From Colocasia esculenta (Eukaryota; Streptophyta; Magnoliopsida; Alismatales; Araceae), in the NCBI GenBank assembly GCA_014218235.1, contig CM024764.1, forward strand, positions 67,307,184 through 67,371,183: a stretch of 64,000 nucleotides of DNA, written 5' to 3'. The position numbers and the translations under genes are program-made. This document shows positions 44,301 through 54,866 of the stretch, piece after piece. How positions within the stretch are numbered: the first letter of the stretch is position 1; every line of letters starts with the position of its first letter. A model generated the notes under the pieces. The model was not told where the DNA came from, did no database searches, and saw only the letters and a program-made list of their open reading frames with translations.

Positions 44301-46165
44301 TGTCACGCCCCGACATTTAGTAGCGGAATAAATACCGGGGGACGTGAACGATACAAACAGGTGTATCACAGTTGAGTAACGCAGAGTCACAATTGAATAT
44401 AATAACACATTTGAGGCTATATTATGATCACCCAAAAGTATACTTTATTTCATTCCATTCAACTAGATACAACCTTACATAAGAAAGAACCAACTAAAGG
44501 TCCATTATTCAAATAAAACTTCCAGAAAAGTTAACTATTACATAGACTACTCAATTGTCTATTTCTAAACTATCATCGACTCATATGGAGGGTGCTCAAC
44601 ACTCTTGCCTTGCCCCATCAGACTCCACTGGTTCTTCATCACTTCCTGAAAAGGGTAGGATGATAGGGTGAGCGAACTAGCTCAGTAGGATTTACATCTC
44701 AATATGGTGCGGGCACTAGTATACATGATTAACATTTTAAAAGGCAAGATATGAACATGATGACAATGCATGCAATACTAACAGATCGAATAGAAAATTA
44801 GAACGGATATCATTTCAGATCAAAAGTCGAGATGCATATATACAGTGGACAGATATTTCAAGAATAGAATCGTATCAAAAGATTGGCCATATTCAGATAG
44901 ATATCATGCGTTCACATGATCAGACGTATCATATCAAATCATATCATATCAGATCACATTAGACTTATCATATGAAACAAAGGCACATTCACACAAATCT
45001 TGCACATCGTATCAGTGCCATGCCACGCACCACAAGTCCATACTCCCACGGTTAAAAAGTACGTTGGGGTGCTCCTCCCCAGGACCAGACAGGGCCCCTA
45101 TTGCACAGGTATTGGTTCAAATTTGGACCGGAGTCCCACGTTGTGCCGAACAAATAGATTCATATTATGGCCACATAGTTTCAATAACAAACTCGTAGTA
45201 AAAGAAACATGATCATTCATAGAGTCAAGGTATGACAAATAGCTCAAGAGAACAAGGCAGGATAACGACGTATCTTATGTTTCATAATTCATTAATGTCT
45301 TGACATGAGGATGTTTCAAAAGACAAATCATATGCAGAATATGTGCTCTCAATTTCCCAAGAAGGGTGTGCCTATTCGTGCAAATATGTAAGTGACGAGT
45401 TACGGATCTTTCCTATCATGTATGCAATTGACAAATGATTATTTGAACACCGGAAAACATAAAACTATTGAAACTCATATGCAAATTATGACATTAACTC
45501 CACTAGCAAGTCCATACTAACATGTATTCATCCCCACATTCATATCATATTATTATCTTATCAATTGACAATAAGCAAGATCACAAGATAATCCAATGGA
45601 CATAAGATCAATCACAATTACACATTAGAATCGTATTCATATCATTACTATTTTTCAATGGGTTGATTTATTTTAGGTCCATGCATACCCTATAACATCA
45701 TGCACATGCTAGTAGACATCATGAAATGTTCAGACCCAAATTATGTAATTTTTTTGTAAGGGTAGTGTCGACACACCCCTTACTGGTGTCGACACAATGC
45801 TTCAATTTCAAACACAAGACAAAATAATGCAAAACTGGTCAAGTAGTGTCGACACTAGTTCAGGTAGTAACGGTTTAGGAAACCACCAATTTGGGTTGGG
45901 TTCAGTTTTGGCTTACCTTGCATGACTAATTACCTGAATTTTAACCCTAACTTGCCCTCTCCAATTATGGCATAATTACATACACAAATTTTGGGAAATT
46001 TCCTGTCCTAGTTTATTTATATCCTTGGGCCAAATGTGCTCTATTGGCCCAATCTTGTTAATGGGTCATTAATACATGGTGTTGGAAGTCTCTCTAATAT
46101 GTTTATTTAATTTATCCTCCTTTATTTCCAAAGTTTTTAAATCACTAAATTTTCGGGGTGTTACA
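44301..46165 (-). repeat. Gy-B 5' LTR with internal deletion (1865 bp)
   Basis: Matches the 3' LTR at both ends, but sequence after TTCA at about 45862 jumps to the equivalent of about 39389. This removes roughly 970 bp, including five of eight array palindromes and the TATA-like box. Only the words at 45767, 45788 and about 45848 remain. The genomic promoter of this copy is therefore missing. Confidence 0.93.
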
Positions 46166-46170
46166 ACAAG

Positions 46171-47409
46171 TGCCCATACCCCCAGTTACTCAGTGGAAGT
46201 GTCTAGCATACCGTTGTGCAGAGTTGATGAGTGAGCCTTTTTGACGCGAGGGCAGACATTTGTGATGCCCAGCACCCAGGTTACTCAGTAAAACACAACA
46301 TTGCTCTATATTTATCCCAATTTGAAGTTGATTTTTATTTTTCTTATGTGAATGTGATTTTTCAGAAATAGGTAGCTGTTCTCCAAGTATTGCTTTAAAA
46401 GCTCAAGATCAAGTAGTTTATATGATTAGCTATCAATATTAGACATACAGTTCCATGACCAATAGACTAATCAAGTAAATTGAGAACTATGTTTGCCTAC
46501 AAAGAAATTATTTAGAGGAGTGAGGTGTATATCCTTGAGAGTTGTGAAATGTTTCCAAAATGATAGAACCTAAACCCAAACATGAGTAGTATGTGAAAAT
46601 CATAGTGGTATAAAGAATAGCTTAAATATCATTTGTACATGGTGTGGTCAAACATGCATTAACACCTTATAGACACCTTATTTGTTAAACATGAAGCTGC
46701 TCACTGAATGTGTGAAGAAATGGGCTTGAAGTTCCAACTTTCAGTGTGTCTGTCGATAGGGAGAAATGGCCTGTCGACAGGATCACACAGACAGAAGATT
46801 AAAGGTTCTGGGAGGCAGAGACTGTACATATCTGTCGACAGAGGAAAGTGGACCTGTCGACAGATGTACACAGTGTACAGAAAGATTGTTCTGTCTGGCC
46901 TGATCTGTCGACAGAGTGCTTGTAGGCTGTCGACAGATGCATGTTCAGAGGCAGTTTAAGAATGGAATGAAAGACAGAATTGATCAAAGGTTGTGAGGGA
47001 ATTGAGATAGAAAAAATTGAGTGATTCCTTCACATTAGCATTCATCTAACCTTAACTTGCTCCCCCATATGTGTGCTATTTTGTACAAAGATACTCAAGT
47101 TCATGAAGACAAATTTGCACATCTAGACCAATCAAGTAAGCACACCAAGCATGTAGTAAGACAGACCATCAAGTGTTTTCAGATTTTCAAAGAGAATTTT
47201 GAATGGGCATAATTGTAAAGAAACTAATTCCATATGTAGAGTACATGCCCCTTTCATGCCACATGACTATGGATACTTGGCGGAGAATATTTTCTCACGC
47301 ATAATGAGAGTTTCCAAACAAGCATAACTTGTTCTTCCACACATCACCATTTGATATACCTTATAGTTAGTACACACAAGGGACATATGCTTAACATTTG
47401 TGTTAAGTT
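46171..47409 (-). other. Co-S spacer between RNase H and the envelope-position frame
   Basis: No coding domain is visible. It contains a separate CTGTCGACAG array (46750-46936), so the array is not confined to LTRs. Confidence 0.65.
46750..46936 (-). repeat. Palindrome array CTGTCGACAG x6, inside Co-S
   Basis: Starts at 46750 (CTGTCGATAG), 46771, 46832, 46854, 46905 and 46927; distances 21, 61, 22, 51, 22. The one long interval (61) exceeds 51 by ten bases, about one helical turn. ACAGAA starts at 46791 and 46877, 20 and 23 bp after the second palindrome. Confidence 0.94.
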
Positions 47410-48235
47410 TCATTGCAATTTGCACAAACCCAATTCTCTTCTCAATGTGGTGAATTTATCTTCTGCCAGAGGTTTAGTAAAGATGTCAACCAATTGTTTT
47501 TCAGTGGGTATGAAGCTAATTTCCAAGGTTTTATTGGCTACCTCGTCTCTCGAGAAATGATGACGAATCTCTATGTGTTTTGTCATAGAGTGTTGAATGG
47601 GATTCTTTGATAGATTGATTGCACTAGTGTTGTCACATAGGATAAGTGTGCATCCAATATCAATGTTATAGTCACACAGTTGACTCTTTATCCACAACAC
47701 TTGTGTCGCACAACTCCCTGCAGCAACATATTCTGCCTCTGCAGTGGAGAGTGCAACTGAGTGTTGCTTTTTGGATGCCCACGAAACCATGCAACCACCA
47801 AGCATATGGCAATAGCCACTAGTACTTTTCCTGTCAATTTTACATCCAGCGTAGTCTGCATCAGAATAAGAAATCAACTCAAAACTACTACCTGCTGGAT
47901 ACCAAAGGCCCAAGTCATACGTACCTGAGAGATATCTGAAAATTCTCTTAACTGCAATTAAATGGCTTTCCTTTGGACTAGATTGGTATCTAGCACAAAG
48001 GCAAACGATGAACTGAATGTCGGTCTACTTGCAGTAAGATAAAGGAGTGAGCCAATCATACCTCGAAATTGTTTGGCATCTACCGATTTACCTTTCTCAT
48101 CACTTTCTAGCTTAATGCTTGTGCTCATGGGTGTTGAGGCATGTTTAGCTTGTTCAAACTGAAACTTTTTCAGTAGCTCTTTAACATATTTTTCTTGGTT
48201 GATGAAGAATCCGTCTTCTAATTGTTTGACCTCAC
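47410..48235 (-). pseudogene. Co-S RT tail and RNase H
   Basis: From the right: VKQLEDGFFINQEKYVKELL, then HASTPMSTSIKLES and RGMIGSLLYLTASRP, the region downstream of the RT catalytic site. After a frameshift near 47950 comes copia RNase H: ISYSDADYAGCKIDRKSTSG, WASKKQHSVALSTAEAEYVA, LCDNTSAI and KHIEIRHHF, ending ...IFTKPLAEDKF. The YVDD-containing RT core is absent: sequence passes from the integrase-RT linker directly to VKQLEDG near 48236. The element could not copy itself. Confidence 0.88.
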
Positions 48236-49467
48236 ATTAGTGACTGTTGAAGGTCCGGGTTGATCTTGCATTTGAGGAGGTTGTTCTGGAGGAGGGGTGG
48301 CTGGAGGACTTTCAGCTTGAGGTTGATCTTGTTGTTGTGGATCTTGTGCAGGTACTTCTTCTTCATTTCTGAACAGATGTATGTCATCTTCATCATCGTA
48401 CCTGCGAAGATATCCACTTTTAGTTTTAAGAGTTGTTTTAGAGATTGCATTTGGTTTTCTTTGTAGTTCTCCAAGTGTTGTATCTTCAGTTTCATCTACA
48501 AACCTGTAAAGATTAGAACTATTAGGATTGGTTTGAGATTCATCAATACAACATGTGGAGTTTCTTCCACTTTTCTAGTTTTCAGATTAAACACCCTATA
48601 GGCTCTAGAGTGTTCTGAGTATCCAAGAAAAATACCTTGATCGCTCTTGGCTTCAAACTTGTCCAAATCATTTTATCATTGTTATGTATGAACACTTTTG
48701 AACCAAAAACTCTGAAATACCCAATGGTGGGTTTCTTACCTTCCAGTAGTTCGTAGGAAGTTTTCTTGAATACCGGTCTTACCATGGCTCTGTTAAGGAT
48801 GTAGCATGATGTGTTATCGCTTCTGCCCAAAAGGTTCTTGCTAGTTGATTCTCGACCAGAAGCGTGAGAGCCATCTCCACCAAGGTTCTATTCTTCCTCT
48901 CCACAACCCCATTTTGTTCTGGAGTTCTTGGGGAGGAGAACAAATGTTCTATCCCTTGGTTCCTACAAAAATCAGAGAAGGAGGTATTGTCAAATTCTCC
49001 CCCATGATCAGTGCGGATGGAGCATATTTTGTTGACATTTCCATGCTCAGTTTTATTGAAAAATTCTTCAAATTCTTTCATTGCTTCATTCTTGTGAGCC
49101 AGAAATTTTACCCAAGTGAACCTAGAGAAATCATCTACAATGACAAAACCATAACGCTTGTCATTGAGACTTAGTGTTCTTGTAGGTCCAAATAGGTCCA
49201 TGTGCAACAGTTCATAAGCTTTAGAAGTACTCACCGTGCTTTTGATTTGAAGGATTTCCGGGTTGTTTCCCTGTGCACATGCATCACAAAAATTTTCATT
49301 TTTATGAATGGGATTTTAGGAAGTCCACTTACCAGTTTGAGCCTCATGATCTTGTGCAACACATTGTAGCTAGCATGACCAAGTCTACGATGCCACAATG
49401 TAAGCTCGTCCTGTTTGTTTGCTACAAGACACAAATTATCATTTTCTGGATCATCTAAGTCAACCAT
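48236..49467 (-). pseudogene. Co-S integrase and linker
   Basis: Pre-integrase zinc region LTLWHRRLGHASYNVLHKI at about 49400 (HHCC partly changed, CxxC reads as V-x2-V-type remnants), core Asp in LLHMDLFGP (about 49200), Asp in IRTDHGGEFDN (about 49020) and Glu in PEQNGVVERKN (about 48910). A frameshift near 48800 leads to ILNRAMVRPVFKKTSYELLEGKKPTI and FGSKVFIHNN. The linker after 48580 is Gln/Pro-rich and frameshifted. Confidence 0.88.
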
Positions 49468-49499
49468 GTAGATGTTGTTTATTCTTTTTCCAAAATTTC

Positions 49500-49880
49500 A
49501 GACTTCCTATTTCCTTATCAAGAATTTGACATGAATGGATTCAAAGACAATTTTATGACCCTTATCACACAATTGATTTATGCTAAGCAAGTTGTGATGA
49601 AGGCCATTAACAAGTAAAACATTGTCTATGGAGTTAGAGGCAAACTTACCAACCTTACCTGAGCCGATGATCTGGCCTTTGTTGTTACCTCCAAAAATCA
49701 CTTGACCTCCGTCTTTTTCACGAGCAAACAGAATTTCCTTTGTCACCCGTCATATGCCTCGAGCAGCCACTATCTAGGTACCATTTGTTTTGATTATGGG
49801 CTGCTAGGCATTCCTGCACATGTGGATCAGACAAGAGGTTTTGGTACCCAAATTACTTTGGTGTCGTTGTATCATTCATG
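49500..49880 (-). pseudogene. Co-S protease
   Basis: WYLDSGCSRHMTGDK contains the aspartic protease D-S-G (codons at 49774-49766). It is followed by GGQVIFGGNNKGQIIGSGKV and LLSINQLCDKGH, the usual copia protease core. A frame break lies at about 49746. Confidence 0.88.
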
Positions 49881-51820
49881 CCAAACAGTAAATGCTTAGG
49901 GATCCAAACTTGTTGTATTTCAATTTATTTGGATTGTTCCAGCATTGTTTTTCAGTATGCCCGACCTTTTTGCAGATTTTGCATAATGAAGGTTTATGAA
50001 CAACAGTGGGCTTGATATTCTTGGGAGCATGCATTGGCATCTTACCCTTTTGTTGCCTTGTTAATTTTGGTTTAGGAGCATGCTTTTTGTCCTGTCGGCA
50101 GCCCTGTTTGGGGGTTGTGGAAAATTCTTCACGTTGACTAGGAGCAAACTTGATAGCTTTAGGTTCCTATTTTTTACCCTTGAATTAATTTTTCTTGTTC
50201 TTAGAAGGGTTTTGTTTGCTAGAGCTTGGGTTAGGATCAATGAAATCGGTTAGCAGATTTTTGCCAATATCCTTTGGCTTTGAATTTTGAAACCCAATCC
50301 CATGTCTTGCAACAAACACATTTGAACCTAGAATTGCATCCAGATTTTGTTTACTTTTGACAAAGCTAGATAAATCTTTAGACTTACCTTTTATTTCTTT
50401 TTCAGCTTATTCCAATCTTTCTTTTAGATTAGCATGCTCACTTTTAAGAGTTTCAAGAGAGTTCATTAGATCATCTCTTTCCTTTTGAACTTCTTGAAAC
50501 TTAAGTTTCATGCTATCCAATTCATCACTGTGTGTTTGTTCATCAATCTTCATCATTTCAATTACCTTATTCAAGGATTCAATTTCTTTATTATTGTTTG
50601 ATTCATGAACAAGGGAATTGACTTTCTTCTTGAGTGCTTTATTTTCATACTTGTATTCACAGAATTTTTAAAATAGAACAGTATAAGCTTCTTCCCATTC
50701 AGTAATAGAATATGCTTCAAAGGAAGAATTTACCTTGTTGGAGCCATCACTCCTTGCCATGAGACACTTAATCTCATCATCTCCTGAGGTAGCTTGACTG
50801 TTTTCGTCCTCATCTTCATCGCTCCAAGTAGCCAACATTGCCTTGGCTTTCTTGAACGTGAACTTCTCCTTTTTCAGCTTCTTCTTAAGCTCGGGGCACT
50901 CTCCTCTCATGTGTCCCTGCTTCTTGCACTCATAGCACACAACTTCAGATTTTTTGTTAGAAGAATCAAATATGTTGGTACCCTTTTGGAAAGGTTCGAG
51001 TTACTTGAACATCTTCTTTTGAATTTCAGAAACTTCTTAAACTGTCTAGTGAGCATGGTCATCTCGTCATTCTCACTATCACTAGAGGTTTCAGATTCAA
51101 TACCTTCCTGTTGGGCATTCTTTTAGAATCTGAAGAGATTTTTTTGGAAGCTTTCAAGGCAATTGACTTCCTTGGATTCTCTTTAGTTTCTTTTCTTTTG
51201 ACATTGAGTTCATATGTCATTAATGAACCTATTAGTTCATCCACTTTCATTGTTGAGAGATCTTTAGAATCCTCAATGACAGTGACTTTGGTGTTCCATG
51301 AGGATGGAAGAGACCGAAGTATCTTCCTCACCAAGTCACTCTCTGAGTATTCCTTTTTAAGACCTTTCAATCCATTAATAATTATCATGAATCTAGCAAA
51401 CATGTCAGAGATGGTTTCATCATTATTCATTTTGAACATTTCATATTCTGAAACCAACATGCTTACCTTTGATTCTCTTATCTCAGACGTACCTTCATAG
51501 ATCAGCTCAAGCTTGTCCCACATCTCCTTTGCTGAGGTGCATGTGGAGACTCTTGAGTACTCATTTGGGTGGACTGCGCACTGCATCATGTTGAGGACGC
51601 TCCAGTTGAGTGTCCCCTTAGCGATCTGGTCCTTAGTCCAGGTATCCTCGTCCTAAGGCAATTCGTATGCTCCTTTTCTGACTATTTTCCATAGTTCGAA
51701 ATTTTGCGCTCATAGAAACACCTGCATCCGATTTTTCCAATACGGATAGTCAGTGCCATCAAAGAAGGGTGGCCTAGTCACTGAGTGTCCCTCGGCCATA
51801 TACCCCTTGTTAGACTCCAT
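49881..51820 (-). pseudogene. Co-S gag
   Basis: The start is ATG 51820-51818 (MESNKGYMAEGHSVTRPPFF), 60 bp from the primer site. FDGTDYPYWKNRMQ, then STCTSAKEMWDKLELIYEG and LPSSWNTKVTVIEDSKDLS, identify the UBN2-type copia gag. The knuckle CYECKKQGHMRGEC is intact (about 50938). A Lys/Glu/Leu-rich region (50000-50650) probably formed a coiled coil. Stops near 51713 and 51655 (TGG and CAG classes) and several frameshifts make it non-functional. The 51059-51589 piece is the longest open part. Confidence 0.88.
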
Positions 51821-51880
51821 TAGACCGTGAATCTCCTGATCGTAAGATCAAATAAGTAATGCAGTAAATCGGAGAAACTC

Positions 51881-51893
51881 GACTCTGATACCA
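51881..51893 (-). other. Primer binding site (initiator tRNA-Met), Co-S
   Basis: Complement of GACTCTGATACCA reads TGGTATCAGAGTC, two bases from the LTR. Confidence 0.92.
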
Positions 51894-51895
51894 AT

Positions 51896-53238
51896 TGAAG
51901 GGTTGCGGAATTCCCTATATGGTAATCTAGAAGGGGGTTGAATAGATTACTGTCGATTAAAAATGTTTATCACCTTCTTTTCTTTAAAACACAGATTATT
52001 AAAACAATATTAAACTCTAAGCTATGTGTGGATGTGTGTGACTTGATGACAGATAGATAGCAAACTACAATACGTGTGTATAGACGTCGTGCCTACCAAA
52101 CATCTAGCGTAAAAGCGTTCAAACCACGAGACACGCAGATTTACGTGGTTCGGAGTACACAACTCATGTATCCTATATCCACGGGCCACACACACACGCA
52201 GAACAATCTACTTATGAGCTAGTTCACAAACTACAACTCACACACACTTGTTATCTGATGTGCAACCACGATCAGATCAACACCCACACACGTGTATCAA
52301 GCACAAGGACTGCTTGAAACACAACACACACACACAGATATGAAAAAGTAGAAACAGAAAGAGTTTGAGAGTTGAAGAACAAATCCAAATTTGTAAACTC
52401 TTCTGGCAAACGTCTGGCTAGACTTCAAGCTTCGTCTTGATGATCACAAGTTGATGGAGACACTTGAATCCACGACGTTCAGGCTTCACCTTCCGCTGGA
52501 GAGACTTCTCTTCTTGGTTCTGGGCGGTAGGTTGAAGCAGAGCAGCAGAACAAGGCTTCTCTTGAGAACTCTTTAGGGTTCTTGCTTGGAGGCTGCTTGT
52601 GTACGAGATTTTCTTCATAAAGTTGTTTATATAGTGGTGTTTACATATGGAGAGACGTGGTTGTTGGAAACACCAACTTTGGCAACGTTAGATCTTTCCG
52701 TATCTGAAGATTATGTTCGTCTATCGACAGGGATCAACAGTGTGCCAAGTTCCAGAAGTCTGGAAGTTCTGTTGAAGCTATCACTGTGTGCATCTGTCGA
52801 CAGGTGCCTTAGTGCTGTCGACAGGCACATGTTTTTCCAGAACTGTGATTTTCTGACTGTATGCTTCTGTCGACGGGAGGCTTTGTTGCTGTCGACAGGG
52901 CTTGTTTTCCAGAACATGTATGTTGCTGACTGTTGGTATCTTTCGACAGGGTCTTGATGGTTGTCGACAGGTACACTGTCTTTTGACTTTTCTTGATCTT
53001 TCATACTTGTTGTTGGCACATGTCTTGCATTGTATATCTCCTACATTAGTAAACATAGTTAGTTAGATATTATGAACATATATAATCAAGCATTGTACCA
53101 AGTTATTGTGACAAGTCATTTGTATGAAAATCTCATGCATTAAACTCAATTCACATTGTTCACATTTGTTTACATTGTTCATCATTATTCATTATCAAAA
53201 AACATGTTGTATTTATTATTTAGAATGTTAACCCAACA
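51896..53238 (-). repeat. Co-S 5' LTR (1343 bp)
   Basis: On the + strand starts TGAAGGGTTGCGG and ends AACCCAACA. Minus-strand TATA box CTATATAAA at 52626-52634. Differs from the 3' LTR by scattered substitutions, small indels and loss of one 22-bp array unit. Confidence 0.93.
52721..52970 (-). repeat. Palindrome array x7, Co-S 5' LTR
   Basis: Starts at 52721 (CTATCGACAG), 52794, 52815, 52867 (CTGTCGACGG), 52889, 52940 (CTTTCGACAG) and 52961 (TTGTCGACAG); distances 73, 21, 52, 22, 51, 21. CCAGAA at 52837 and 52909. Sites decayed in the 3' LTR are mostly intact here and the reverse. Confidence 0.95.
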
Positions 53239-53276
53239 TCCTTTCTAAAAGTAGGATGTAAACCTAGGGTCTCTAT

Positions 53277-54861
53277 TGTTGGCCCTTTTGGTACGGCAGC
53301 AAGTTGACCTAGAGGGGGGGTGAATAGGTTTTCTGCAGTCTGAAATAGAAACTTAAAACACAGAAAATTAACACTTGAAAGTTTGGTTAGTTTGGTGTGA
53401 TGAAGAGTAGCAGTGCGGAAGCAAATAAACAATCACATAAATGAGACAAGGAATTTATCCTGGTTCGGCCCTTCCCACATGGAAGTCCTACGTCCAGTCC
53501 CCAAGCAACCTCTTGGGATTTCACTAACCAAGGGTACAGTCCCCCTCAAGGACCTTACAACACCCAGCACCCCAGCTGGTCTTCTTCTCTTTCTCGGGCA
53601 AGAAGGCAGCCCACTTCTTTTACAGGCTCAGAAGCAAACCTCCTGGTACAAACCCCAGTGTGGTTCTGCTAGACACAAACGCCTAGCTGGGTTCTAAGTT
53701 GTATACAGTCCTACAGCTGGACAAAAGTCTTTCTTTAGAAAAGAAAGAACACAGATGAGAGTTCTACAAGAATGGACTTTGACCCAGAAACTCTCAACCA
53801 AAAGACTCTCTCCCCAGAATTACAATCAGCTCAGAGAGAGAAAGAAGAGAGAAAAGAAAGCTTGAAGATGCTTGAATGCTTCAGACACTTTTGCTTGCTT
53901 CTTCTTGGCTCAGACTCTTTCTCTCTTTTCCTTTGAGTGTATGTGGCATTGAGGTTTCTCACTGGATGTACACTCCTTCAAGGATTTTCAGGAAAGCTCT
54001 TGTTGTTCTTCAGCTAAGCTTCTTCTTTTATATGAGCAATTTGAATAGATCCGTTGAAGGGATCCATTGGAGTTCTAGCCGTTGCTCATCTTCTGTATTT
54101 CTTCTGATACTGTGTGGTCTACGAGGTCTGCACACATAGAAGAGAGTGTTAGCACAAAATAGTGTTTATGATAAATGGTGCATACCACTGTGTTTCTGCT
54201 AACATACTGAAAATAGAAGGTCATATTTTTTCTGACAAGCATGCAGCTTTATTCTGTCAGAAGATATTTGACTTTTCATTTAAGAGCCAAAAACACTTCA
54301 GAGCAAATCGATGTGAGACCAAATCATTATGGCACTTATCGAAACGATGTGAGAAGCAAATCGTTGTTCTCACTTAACAAATCGTTATAGCTATCAAATC
54401 ATTTTGAAACTTATCAAATCGATGTGAGGAGCAAATCATTGTTTCTCACTTATGAAATCGTTATGAGCCTTAACAAATCGATGTGAGAACCAAATCGATA
54501 TGAGAGCAAATCGATGCAGTCACTTAAGAAATCGTTGCATGATAAAATCGATGTTTCACTTAACGAATCGTTACACGATCAAATCGTTGTGTAACTTATG
54601 AAATCGTTGTTAGTGAAATCGATGTGGCACTTTGAAAAGAAATCGATGTACATTAAATGAACATCGATTTAGCATTTTAGTGCGCCTTATTGCATCAATG
54701 TGAGACTTAGCATTTTGCTATGAGATTGATGCGACACATATGATACAAGATATTCAATAATATTTAATTACCATAAATTTTGTTATCACAAAGATATACT
54801 TGATATTATCATAAGTTTTGTTATCACCAAAATACAAGGACAAACATAGAGTAGTTCAACA
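53277..54861 (-). mobile_element. Solo LTR of a copia (SIRE-like) family in Gy-C pol
   Basis: TGTTGGCCC ... GTTCAACA flanked by a perfect 5-bp duplication tctat (53272-53276 and 54862-54866); Gy-C pol reads through once it is removed. No internal sequence, so it arose by LTR-LTR recombination. Antisense orientation is inferred from CTAGAGGGGGGGTGAATAGG near the left end and a minus-strand TCATATAAAAG box at 54025-54035. Confidence 0.93.
54305..54645 (-). repeat. AAATCG(A/T)TG array with alternating 16/21-bp spacing (19 words)
   Basis: Words start near 54305, 54321, 54342, 54358, 54379, 54396, 54416, 54433, 54455, 54475, 54492, 54508, 54529, 54545, 54565, 54581, 54601, 54616 and 54640. Distances run 16, 21, 16, 21, 17, 20, 17, 22, 20, 17, 16, 21, 16, 20, 16, 20, 15, 24. 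About half are AAATCGATG, others AAATCGTTG or AAATCATT. It lies upstream of the TATA-like box. Confidence 0.92.
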
Positions 54862-54866
54862 TCTAT

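Larger units (their letters stand above)
36858..46165 (-). mobile_element. Gy-B: Ty3/gypsy chromovirus nested in Co-S
   Basis: A perfect 5-bp target duplication acaag flanks it (36853-36857 and 46166-46170). LTRs 36858-39691 and 44301-46165, primer site 44286-44298, gag-pol 44114-39780 on the minus strand. It disrupts Co-S between the RNase H region and the envelope-position frame, so it is younger than Co-S. Confidence 0.96.
34062..53238 (-). mobile_element. Co-S: SIRE-type Ty1/copia element holding a nested gypsy element
   Basis: LTRs are 34062-35428 and 51896-53238; removing Gy-B leaves about 9.9 kb, normal for SIRE. Read from the right: LTR, primer site, gag, protease, integrase, a remnant of RT, RNase H, a long spacer, an envelope-position frame, polypurine tract (complement TTCTCCCCATTTTTGATG at 35429), LTR. 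Domain order PR-IN-RT-RH defines copia. All coding parts are broken, and RT has lost its core. Confidence 0.93.
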
